A stretch of 10,341 nucleotides of DNA, from NCBI GenBank assembly GCA_026713285.1, contig JAPOOT010000121.1, positions 1 to 10,341 on the forward strand. Reading direction: 5' to 3'. Shown piece by piece: positions 1 through 5,708 of the stretch (the stretch's first letter is position 1; every line of letters starts with the position of its first letter). The notes under the pieces are model-generated. The model ran no database searches, was not told the DNA's origin, and saw only the letters and a program-made list of their open reading frames with translations. A program made the translations under genes and the position numbers. Source of the DNA: Gemmatimonadota bacterium (GTDB taxonomy: Bacteria; JAAXHH01).

Positions 1-1
1 C

Positions 2-1765
2 CGAAGCGAAGGGGCCGAGGTGGATTTCCGCCTGGCGGACCACGACGAGCAGCTCAGCGTATTCACCACGCGGCCGGACACGCTCTGGGGCGCCACCTAT
101 ATGGTCCTCGCGCCGGAACACCCGCTGGTTGACGTCGTAACCACGGAAAAACAGCGCGCGGACGTCAAGGAGTACGTCAGGGAGAGCGGTCGAAAGACGG
201 CTATCGAACGCGAGGACGTCACCCGCGAAAAGACCGGTGTGTTCACGGGCGGCTACGCGGTCAACCCGGTGAACGACGCCAGGATACCGATCTGGATTTC
301 CGATTACGTGCTGATGACGTACGGGACGGGCGCCATCATGGCCGTGCCGGCCCATGACAGCCGTGACTTCGAGTTCGCCAGGGCTTTCGATCTGCCGATC
401 GTCCAGGTGATCGGCGGAGCGGAAGACAGGACGAATGGACACGACGGCGCCACCGGCCTGGAGGAGGCCTATGCCGGCGAAGGGACCATGATCAACAGCG
501 GGCCCTTCGACGGGACACACAGCACCGTGGGCGTGCGTACGGTCACCGACTGGCTGGAAGATAGCGGTATTGGCAGGCGCCAGGTCAACTACCGGCTGCG
601 GGACTGGTGCATCAGCCGCCAGCGTTACTGGGGACCGCCCATTCCCATGATACACTGCGGCGACTGCGGCGTGGTGCCCGTTCCGGAAGACCAGTTGCCC
701 GTCGTACTGCCCCACGAGGAGGATTTCAAGCCGGACGGTACGGGACGCAGTCCGCTGGCGCGCGATCCGTCCTTTTTGAATACCACCTGTCCCGAGTGCG
801 GCGGCCCCGCAACCCGGGAAACCGACGTAAACGACAACTTCCTCGATTCGGCGTGGTACTTCTTCCGCTATCCCAGTACGGAACGGGAGGACGTGGTTTT
901 CGACCCGGAGACCACAGAGCGATGGCTGCCCGTGGACATGTATATCGGGGGCAACGAGCACGCGGTGCTGCACCTCATGTACACCCGGTTCATCACCATG
1001 GCGCTGCATGACATCGGACTCATTTCCTTCTCCGAGCCTTTCAAGAAGTTCCGCGCCCACGGGACCATCATCCGGAACGGCGCGAAGATGAGCAAGTCCA
1101 AGGGCAACGTCATCAATCCCGACGAGTACCTGGACGATTACGGGGCCGATACCTTCCGCACCTACCTCATGTTCCTGGGGCCTTTCCAGGTGGGCGGCGA
1201 TTTCCAGGACGCGGGCATCAACGGCGTGCGCAGGTTCTATGACCGTCTGTGGCGTTACGTCACAGGTACCGATTTCAGCGCAGCCCCGGTGGCAGACCCC
1301 GAACTGCTCGCGTTGCTGCACGGCAGGACCCGCGATGTCACAGAGGACATGAAGACGTTCCAGTACAACACGGCCATCGCGCGCCTCATGGAGCTGCTCA
1401 ACGGCCTGCAGAACGCGCAGGTACATCATCGCGACGCCGTCTGCACGCTGCTCCAGTTGGCCGCGCCTTTCGCGCCGTTTATCACCCAGGAACTGTGGGC
1501 GCGCATGGACCGTGAGGGCATGATCTGCGTCGCGCCCTGGCCGGAGTATGATCCGTCCCTGATCGTATCAGCCACGATCGAATACGTCATCCAGATCAAC
1601 GGCCGGGTACGCGACAGGCTCGAATTGCCGCCCGGGAGGTCCCGCGAGGAAATCGAGCAGGCCGCCTTCGCCAGCGAACGCGTGCGTCTTTGGACGGACG
1701 GCAAGGAATCGATCCGGAACATCTTCGTGCCGGACAAGCTGCTCAATATCGTGGTCAAGGGGTAG
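2..1765 (+). CDS. leuS: Leucyl-tRNA synthetase, C-terminal about two-thirds (5' end outside window)
   Basis: Class I aminoacyl-tRNA synthetase that charges tRNA-Leu in the cytoplasm. The frame is open to the window edge, and the codons before position 20 (reading RSEGAE) continue the usual LeuRS sequence, so the gene starts upstream. Visible parts in order: the CP1 editing domain with the Thr-rich TTRPDT motif near 77-94 and the PAHDSRDFEFA motif, whose Asp at 356-358 matches the editing-site Asp of E. coli LeuRS; a four-cysteine zinc-finger-like insert (CxxC at 656-667 and CxxC at 788-799); the DSAWYFFRY and YIGGNEHAVLHLMY core motifs; the catalytic KMSKS loop at 1085-1099; the anticodon-binding helical domain; and a normal C-terminal domain ending IVVKG. 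About 587 residues are present against roughly 820-860 for the family, so the Rossmann start and HIGH motif lie outside. No frameshift is seen. The identification is secure. Confidence 0.97.
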   Translation, partial: RSEGAEVDFRLADHDEQLSVFTTRPDTLWGATYMVLAPEHPLVDVVTTEKQRADVKEYVRESGRKTAIEREDVTREKTGVFTGGYAVNPVNDARIPIWISDYVLMTYGTGAIMAVPAHDSRDFEFARAFDLPIVQVIGGAEDRTNGHDGATGLEEAYAGEGTMINSGPFDGTHSTVGVRTVTDWLEDSGIGRRQVNYRLRDWCISRQRYWGPPIPMIHCGDCGVVPVPEDQLPVVLPHEEDFKPDGTGRSPLARDPSFLNTTCPECGGPATRETDVNDNFLDSAWYFFRYPSTEREDVVFDPETTERWLPVDMYIGGNEHAVLHLMYTRFITMALHDIGLISFSEPFKKFRAHGTIIRNGAKMSKSKGNVINPDEYLDDYGADTFRTYLMFLGPFQVGGDFQDAGINGVRRFYDRLWRYVTGTDFSAAPVADPELLALLHGRTRDVTEDMKTFQYNTAIARLMELLNGLQNAQVHHRDAVCTLLQLAAPFAPFITQELWARMDREGMICVAPWPEYDPSLIVSATIEYVIQINGRVRDRLELPPGRSREEIEQAAFASERVRLWTDGKESIRNIFVPDKLLNIVVKG

Positions 1766-1794
1766 GTTCGTCCGGAGGGTGCTCCCACCAACGG

Positions 1795-1812
1795 CCGCAC
1801 CCGCACCCGCAC
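1795..1812. repeat. Three tandem copies of the hexamer CCGCAC
   Basis: Three perfect direct copies of CCGCAC lie in the 72-bp gap between leuS and the glycosyltransferase, followed by CTTTTCC. The gap has no convincing hairpin-plus-T-run terminator and no Shine-Dalgarno sequence for the next gene. The array is too short to interpret and may be chance in GC-rich DNA. Confidence 0.5.
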
Positions 1813-1837
1813 CTTTTCCATTCCTCGTAGCTACGCC

Positions 1838-2860
1838 ATGTCCCCACCGCGTGTTTCCATCCTGATGCCGGTATACAATGCCGCCGGAACGCTTCCCGAA
1901 GCATTGAAAAGCATCACCGGGCAGACGCTGGCCGATTTCGAGGTCATCGCGGTCGACGACGGTTCGGACGACGACAGCGGGATGATCCTGGAGGCCTGGC
2001 GGCGTGGGGACCGGAGAATCAAGCCGGTCAACGCCGGCCGCGTCGGGCTGGTCGAGGCCTTGAACCGCGGATTGTCGGTATGCGAAGGAAGGTATGTCGC
2101 CCGCATGGACGCCGACGACCGAATGCACCCAAGTCGCCTTGCCAGGCAGGCGGAGTTGCTGGAATCCAGACCGGATATCAGCGTGGCGGGGTCGCTCGTG
2201 GAAACCTTCGCCGACGGGTCGGTGGGCGAGGGCATGAAGATCTACGAAGCCTGGTTGAACAGCCTTGTCGAGCCCGAAGACATCGCCCGCGAGATATTCA
2301 TTGAAAGCCCTGTCGCCCACCCGTCGGCCATGGTGCGCCGCGATGATTTCGTGAAGCTCGGAGGATACCGGGATCTCGGCTGGCCGGAGGATTACGACCT
2401 GTGGCTTCGCTGCCACGCCGCGGGCCTGCGGTTCGCCAAGGTACCGGAGGTCCTGTTATACTGGCGGGAGCACGACGGGCGGCTGACGAGAACGGACGCC
2501 AGGTACTCCGTGGAGAACTTCCTCCGCGTCAAGGCCCGGTTTCTCATCGACGGTCCCCTCGACGGCCGGGACGGCCTGATCGTGTGGGGCGCGGGCCAGA
2601 CCGGCCGCAGGCTGTCGAAGCACCTGGTACGCATGGGCCGCACGGTAGACGCCTTCGTGGATATTTCTCCCCGTAAGATCGGCGGCATACTGCGGGGCGC
2701 GCCGGTGATCGGTCCCGACCGACTGTTGGACGCCTGGTCCCGCCATAGTCGTCCAATGCTCGTCGTCGCCGTTTCCTCCCGGGGCGCGCGGAAGCTGATT
2801 CGCCAGGCGCTCCACGACATGGGACTGGCCGAAGTGGACGACTACCTGTGCGCGGCGTAA
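1838..2860 (+). CDS. Family 2 glycosyltransferase with C-terminal Rossmann-like domain
   Basis: Inverting GT-A glycosyltransferase (GT2), likely transferring a sugar from a nucleotide-sugar donor during cell-surface polysaccharide or glycan synthesis; donor and acceptor cannot be read from sequence. The N-terminal strand VSILMPVYNAAGTLPEAL is classic GT2. Further GT2 signs are the nucleotide-binding D40-D41-G-S, the metal-binding DxD at D91-A-D93, and the E184-D185-x-D187 motif expected to hold the catalytic base. No membrane segment or signal peptide is seen, so it is probably a cytoplasmic or peripheral membrane enzyme. From about residue 246 a second domain begins with LIVWGAGQTGR, a GxGxxG loop (G251, G253, G256), followed by alternating hydrophobic strands to the end. 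This resembles the NAD- or nucleotide-sugar-binding fold found at the N-terminus of PglD-type proteins. The ATG at 1838 sits five residues before the first beta strand, as usual, but has no Shine-Dalgarno sequence. It may be co-transcribed with leuS. Confidence 0.9.
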   Translation: MSPPRVSILMPVYNAAGTLPEALKSITGQTLADFEVIAVDDGSDDDSGMILEAWRRGDRRIKPVNAGRVGLVEALNRGLSVCEGRYVARMDADDRMHPSRLARQAELLESRPDISVAGSLVETFADGSVGEGMKIYEAWLNSLVEPEDIAREIFIESPVAHPSAMVRRDDFVKLGGYRDLGWPEDYDLWLRCHAAGLRFAKVPEVLLYWREHDGRLTRTDARYSVENFLRVKARFLIDGPLDGRDGLIVWGAGQTGRRLSKHLVRMGRTVDAFVDISPRKIGGILRGAPVIGPDRLLDAWSRHSRPMLVVAVSSRGARKLIRQALHDMGLAEVDDYLCAA

Positions 2861-2899
2861 ATCGAGCAGTTCCCGGCAAGTCCCGTCAACCGGCTCGAT
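2861..2899. terminator. Inverted repeat just after the glycosyltransferase stop (possible terminator, no T-run)
   Basis: ATCGAGC at 2861-2867 is perfectly repeated in inverse at 2893-2899 (GCTCGAT). A further GTT/AAC pair lies inside after small bulges, around a loop of about 17 nt. It starts immediately after the TAA stop at 2858-2860, a typical place for transcript-end structures. There is no U-tract after the second arm, so intrinsic termination is doubtful; an mRNA 3'-end stabiliser or chance remains possible. Confidence 0.3.
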
Positions 2900-2950
2900 C
2901 CATTGCGCTTACGATTATATTGTCATGTTACCTCCGGCGCATTAAATTGA

Positions 2951-2981
2951 TTGAATTACAGGATCGAATTCCCGGTATATT
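2951..2981 (+). promoter_or_regulatory. Weak candidate promoter in the AT-richer gap before the aminotransferase pair
   Basis: The gap 2861-3070 is clearly richer in A+T than the flanking genes, mainly from 2905 to 2995. The best sigma70-like pair is TTGAAT (2951-2956) and TATATT (2976-2981), but the 19-bp spacer is longer than ideal. The position, about 90 bp before the start codon, would suit a promoter for the two aminotransferase genes. Nothing else in the gap is recognisable as a gene or RNA. Confidence 0.25.
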
Positions 2982-3058
2982 ACTATTACAGACCGCGAAG
3001 GCTCATGGTTTGATTTGCATTCCGGGAACTTCACCGCAGCCTGCACACTCAATCCATC

Positions 3059-3064
3059 AAGGAG
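3059..3064 (+). promoter_or_regulatory. Ribosome binding site AAGGAG of the first aminotransferase
   Basis: AAGGAG lies six bases before the ATG at 3071, an optimal Shine-Dalgarno. It fixes the start so that the protein begins with a complete Tat signal peptide. Confidence 0.8.
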
Positions 3065-3070
3065 TTTATC

Positions 3071-3190
3071 ATGGCAGACAGGGCTGAAACCACGATGGAA
3101 GCCCCTTCCGGATTCTCGCGGCGGGGCTTCATCAAAGGCATTTTGGCAGGCGCGGGCGCTGTTTCGCTGGGAAGTTACGAGGCGGTGGCG
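3071..3190 (+). other. Twin-arginine signal peptide of copy 1
   Basis: The region codes for residues 1-40: a polar N-region, SRRGFIK, a Gly/Ala-rich hydrophobic core and the AVA site before Gln41. The Arg pair followed by a hydrophobic residue two positions later fits the Tat consensus. Tat export would let the enzyme fold with PLP in the cytoplasm before crossing the membrane. Confidence 0.85.
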
Positions 3191-4285
3191 CAGATGATCT
3201 CCGGTCCCAATGCGCGGCCCGTGCGCGGCTGGGGCGTACCCGAAGGCCTCGTCCGTCTGAGCGGCAACGAAATGCCGATCGGACCGTCGCCGCGGGCGGT
3301 GGAAGCCGTACTGGAGAACGTGTATTCGTTCAACCGGTACAACCGGAACAGGGACATCTACGCCAGGATCGCCGAGCGGCACGGACTGCCCGTGGTGGAG
3401 TGGGCTCCCAATTCTTTCACGCCGCCCGGCGCCTGGGTTACCCTCGGCTGCGGATCGTCGGAGGTGCTTTATGCCGTCGCTTCCGCCTATCTGCGGGACG
3501 GGGCCGAGATGGTGGAGGCGACGCCCGGTTACGCCGGCGTCTTTCGTGTCGCGGAACCTAATGGCGGTACGGTGAAGTGGGTTCCGCTGGCCAGCGGCTT
3601 CCAGCAGGATCTCGATGCGATGAAGGCCGCCATTACCGAGAACACCAGGGTGGTGGTCATAACGAATCCGGGCAACCCGACGGGCGTGCTCGTACCCTCG
3701 GACGCCGTGAAGAAGTTCGTCCAGGAAGTTCCCTCCGACGTGATCGTATTCGTCGACGAGGCCTATATCGAGTTCTCGAAGAATCCCGAAGATCGGATTG
3801 GCGCTGCGCCGCTGATTCTGGACCACCCGAACGTGATCGTTGCCCGTACATTTTCCAAGATCATGGGCATGGCGGGGTTGGGCGTCGGCTACGGCCTGGC
3901 ACGTCCCGAGGTCATCGAGAAGTTGAATCAGAACAAGGGCGGCCGGCCCAGTATGCTGTCGACCAACGCGGCGGCGGCGGGAATGGAAGATCACGACTAC
4001 CAGGACCGGGCGCGAAAGGTGACGTGGGATGGACAGGAGTACTTCTCCAGCCAGTTCGACGAGATGGGGATCGACTACGTCCCCAGCCAGTCCAGCTTCA
4101 TGCTCATCAACGTGCACAAGGACGCGGACGAAGTCGTCCGCAAGCTTCGGGAAGAGTACAACGTGATGGTCGGCAACGGAAAGCGCCGCTGGGAAATGGA
4201 CACCTGGCTCAGGGTGACCGCGGGCCTGCAGGAGGAGAACGAGGCCTTCATGGCGGCACTCAAGAAGGTGCTGGTAAGCAGCTGA
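3071..4285 (+). CDS. Tat-exported HisC-like aminotransferase, copy 1 (altered PLP-phosphate residue)
   Basis: Fold-type I PLP-dependent aminotransferase of the histidinol-phosphate aminotransferase group, 404 residues. Residues 1-40 are a Tat signal peptide: S16-R17-R18-G-F-I-K, a hydrophobic stretch 21-34, and an A38-V-A40 cleavage site. The mature enzyme shows N66-E-M-P, the N88-R-Y90 tyrosine, GCGSSE, N202 in NPGNPTG, D229-E-A-Y232, the Schiff-base lysine K263 in TFSK, and R381 in LRVTAG for the substrate carboxylate. Eight residues after K263, where HisC enzymes keep an Arg contacting the PLP phosphate (R222 in E. coli HisC), this copy has G271. The paralogue downstream has R271. The third NENP position is Met here, but that site also varies in real HisC proteins. 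Identity to copy 2 is about 70% over residues 41-404 by hand count, with no gaps. The natural substrate is unknown, and a His-biosynthesis role is unlikely for an exported protein. Activity may be weakened or changed. Confidence 0.9.
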   Translation: MADRAETTMEAPSGFSRRGFIKGILAGAGAVSLGSYEAVAQMISGPNARPVRGWGVPEGLVRLSGNEMPIGPSPRAVEAVLENVYSFNRYNRNRDIYARIAERHGLPVVEWAPNSFTPPGAWVTLGCGSSEVLYAVASAYLRDGAEMVEATPGYAGVFRVAEPNGGTVKWVPLASGFQQDLDAMKAAITENTRVVVITNPGNPTGVLVPSDAVKKFVQEVPSDVIVFVDEAYIEFSKNPEDRIGAAPLILDHPNVIVARTFSKIMGMAGLGVGYGLARPEVIEKLNQNKGGRPSMLSTNAAAAGMEDHDYQDRARKVTWDGQEYFSSQFDEMGIDYVPSQSSFMLINVHKDADEVVRKLREEYNVMVGNGKRRWEMDTWLRVTAGLQEENEAFMAALKKVLVSS

Positions 4286-4329
4286 TCATTCGCGAGAGCG
4301 TATCGAGCATCTGATCAAAGGATGGCGTT
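4286..4329 (+). promoter_or_regulatory. Short gap with ribosome binding site of the second aminotransferase
   Basis: AAAGGA at 4317-4322 lies seven bases before the ATG at 4330 and is a fair Shine-Dalgarno. The palindrome TGATCA occurs twice (4283-4288, including the stop codon of copy 1, and 4312-4317), so a weak 6-bp hairpin is possible. No T-run or promoter is seen, so the two genes are probably co-transcribed. Confidence 0.6.
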
Positions 4330-4449
4330 ATGTCGAATATGATAAAGGCGGTGAATCTGGGAGCATCCGGGTTCACGAGAAGGAAGTTTCTAACGGGGCT
4401 TGCGATCGGGGCCGGGGCGGCTTCCCTGGGAAGTTACGAAGCCGTGGCC
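4330..4449 (+). other. Twin-arginine signal peptide of copy 2
   Basis: The region codes for residues 1-40 with TRRKFLT, a Gly/Ala-rich core, and the same SLGSYEAVAQ end as copy 1, giving an AVA site before Gln41. Conservation of the signal in both paralogues argues that export is under selection. Confidence 0.85.
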
Positions 4450-5544
4450 CAGATGGTGGCGGGCCCGCGTGCGCGGCCCGTCCGCGGTTGGGGTGTACCC
4501 GAGGGGTTAGTCCGGCTGAGCAGCAACGAGAACCCGATCGGTCCGTCGCCCCGCGCCGTCGAGGCCATTATGCAGTACGTCTACAAGTTCAACCGGTACT
4601 ACCGGGGCCGGGGTCTCTACGGCCAGATCGCGGAACGGCACGGATTGCCGGTCGTCATTCCTTCCAACAACTCCTCTGAAGGGCCGGAACCGTGGGTCAC
4701 CCTCGGATGCGGATCGTCCGAGATACTCTTTGCCATCGCGTCGGCCTACCTGCGTGACGGCGGACAGATGATCGAGGCCGCGCCCGGTTACGGCGGCGTG
4801 GTACGTACGGCCCGGAATTACGGCGCCAGTGCGCGCCTGGTACGCACAACCCGGGATTTCCACCAGGACCTCGATGCCATGAAGGCGGCCGTCACAGAGA
4901 ATACGCGAGTCGTGGTCGTAACCTCTCCGGGAAATCCGACAGGGATCATCGCGCCTTTCGAAGACCTCAAGAAATTCGTGAGCGGGATTCCGTCCGACGT
5001 CATGGTCTTCGTGGACGAGGCCTATATCGAGTTCGCCCGAAATCCGCAGGACCGCATCGGCGCGGCCCCGCTGATCCTTGACTATGAGAACGTCATCGTG
5101 ACCCGTACTTTTTCCAAGATCATGGGTATGGCCGGCCTGCGTATCGGCTACGGCCTGGCGCGGCCCCATGTTATTGAAAAGCTCGAGGACAACAAGGGCG
5201 GCCGGGTCAGTTCGCTCTCGGTGGTCGCCGCGGAAGCCTGCATAGAGGATGGAGACTACCAGGACCGTGCACGGAAGGCCGCGTGGGCCGGGCATGACTA
5301 TTTCGCCGGCCAGTTCGAAGAGATGGGACTCGAGTACGTACCCAGCCAGTCGAGTTTCATGCTGGTCAACGTGCGCAAGGACGCGGATGAAGTTACCCGC
5401 AAACTGTTCGAAGAGTACAACGTACTCGTCGGCAACGGCAAGCGGCGCTGGCGGATGGATAACTGGCTGCGAGTCACCTCCGGCCTGCAGGCGGAAAACG
5501 AGGCCTTCATCGCCGCGCTCAAGAAGGTGCTGGTGAGCAGCTGA
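4330..5544 (+). CDS. Tat-exported HisC-like aminotransferase, copy 2 (motifs intact)
   Basis: Tandem paralogue of the preceding gene, also 404 residues and alignable without gaps. Residues 1-40 are a Tat signal (T16-R17-R18-K-F-L-T, hydrophobic core, A38-V-A40). The catalytic set looks complete: N66-E-N-P as in typical HisC, N88-R-Y90, GCGSSE, N202 in SPGNPTG, D229-E-A-Y232, K263 forming the PLP aldimine, R271 in GLRIGYG for the PLP phosphate, and R381 in LRVTSG for the substrate carboxylate. It is therefore predicted to be an active aminotransferase in the periplasm or outside the membrane. Substrate is unknown; relatives act on histidinol phosphate, aromatic amino acids or other amines. The paralogues differ most at residues about 91-119 and 156-178, which could mark different substrate preference, and least around the active-site lysine. 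The family has dimeric active sites, so homodimers or heterodimers with copy 1 are possible. A repeat array and a terminator follow. Confidence 0.92.
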   Translation: MSNMIKAVNLGASGFTRRKFLTGLAIGAGAASLGSYEAVAQMVAGPRARPVRGWGVPEGLVRLSSNENPIGPSPRAVEAIMQYVYKFNRYYRGRGLYGQIAERHGLPVVIPSNNSSEGPEPWVTLGCGSSEILFAIASAYLRDGGQMIEAAPGYGGVVRTARNYGASARLVRTTRDFHQDLDAMKAAVTENTRVVVVTSPGNPTGIIAPFEDLKKFVSGIPSDVMVFVDEAYIEFARNPQDRIGAAPLILDYENVIVTRTFSKIMGMAGLRIGYGLARPHVIEKLEDNKGGRVSSLSVVAAEACIEDGDYQDRARKAAWAGHDYFAGQFEEMGLEYVPSQSSFMLVNVRKDADEVTRKLFEEYNVLVGNGKRRWRMDNWLRVTSGLQAENEAFIAALKKVLVSS

Positions 5545-5572
5545 GAAGAAGGGCCAAGTGGCCGCGAAGCTG

Positions 5573-5646
5573 CTCGCACCGCGCAGCCTCTCGCACCGCG
5601 GAGCCTCTCGCACCGCGGAGCCTCTCGCACCGCGACGCCTCTCGCA
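5573..5646. repeat. 17-bp tandem repeat array, about 4.4 units
   Basis: Units of CTCGCACCGCGGAGCCT begin at 5573, 5590, 5607 and 5624, with a partial fifth at 5641-5646. Units 2 and 3 are identical; units 1 and 4 differ only at positions 12-13 of the unit. The array fills the space between the stop of aminotransferase copy 2 and the terminator region, in a convergent intergenic position. The 17-bp period is not a multiple of three and no gene reads through it. There are no spacers, so it is not a CRISPR. Confidence 0.9.
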
Positions 5647-5675
5647 TTGAACCGTAACTGATGTGTGACAGTACT

Positions 5676-5708
5676 AAAAAGGGGAGCCGGTCCTTTTCAG
5701 GGCCGGCT
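5676..5708 (-). terminator. Rho-independent terminator at the end of the oxidoreductase gene, possibly bidirectional
   Basis: AGCCGG (5685-5690) and CCGGCT (5703-5708) form a stem that extends inward by TCC/GGG with one wobble on the plus strand (A-C mismatch on the minus strand), closing a six-base loop. Read on the minus strand, the stem is followed by CCCC and then a run of five T (plus-strand AAAAA, 5676-5680), as expected for an intrinsic terminator. The TGA stop of the oxidoreductase (5697-5699) falls in the loop region. Read on the plus strand, the following TTTCTGCTTTC is a weaker tract that could still stop transcription from the aminotransferases. Confidence 0.65.

Noticed and set aside
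1568..2416. A 282-codon minus-strand frame overlapping the end of leuS and the glycosyltransferase
   Set aside because: It runs antisense through two well-identified genes and their gap, shows no family motifs, and is low in hydrophobic core patterns.
2903..2921. TTGCGC followed by TATATT as a promoter
   Set aside because: The spacer is only 7 bp, far too short for sigma70-type recognition.
3257..3285. NEMP in copy 1 as proof of inactivation
   Set aside because: The third position of the NENP motif varies among true HisC enzymes (E. coli has NEYP), so Met68 alone is not diagnostic. Only the Arg271 loss was kept as a finding.
2942..4117. A 391-codon open frame on the minus strand opposite aminotransferase copy 1
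   Set aside because: Its product has no recognisable motif, and a matching antisense frame exists opposite copy 2 (4507-5613) because the paralogues share codon pattern. This is the usual high-GC shadow effect; the plus-strand frames carry the real motifs.
5573..5646. CRISPR array
   Set aside because: Units follow each other directly without spacers and are only 17 bp; the same argument applies to 10121-10211.
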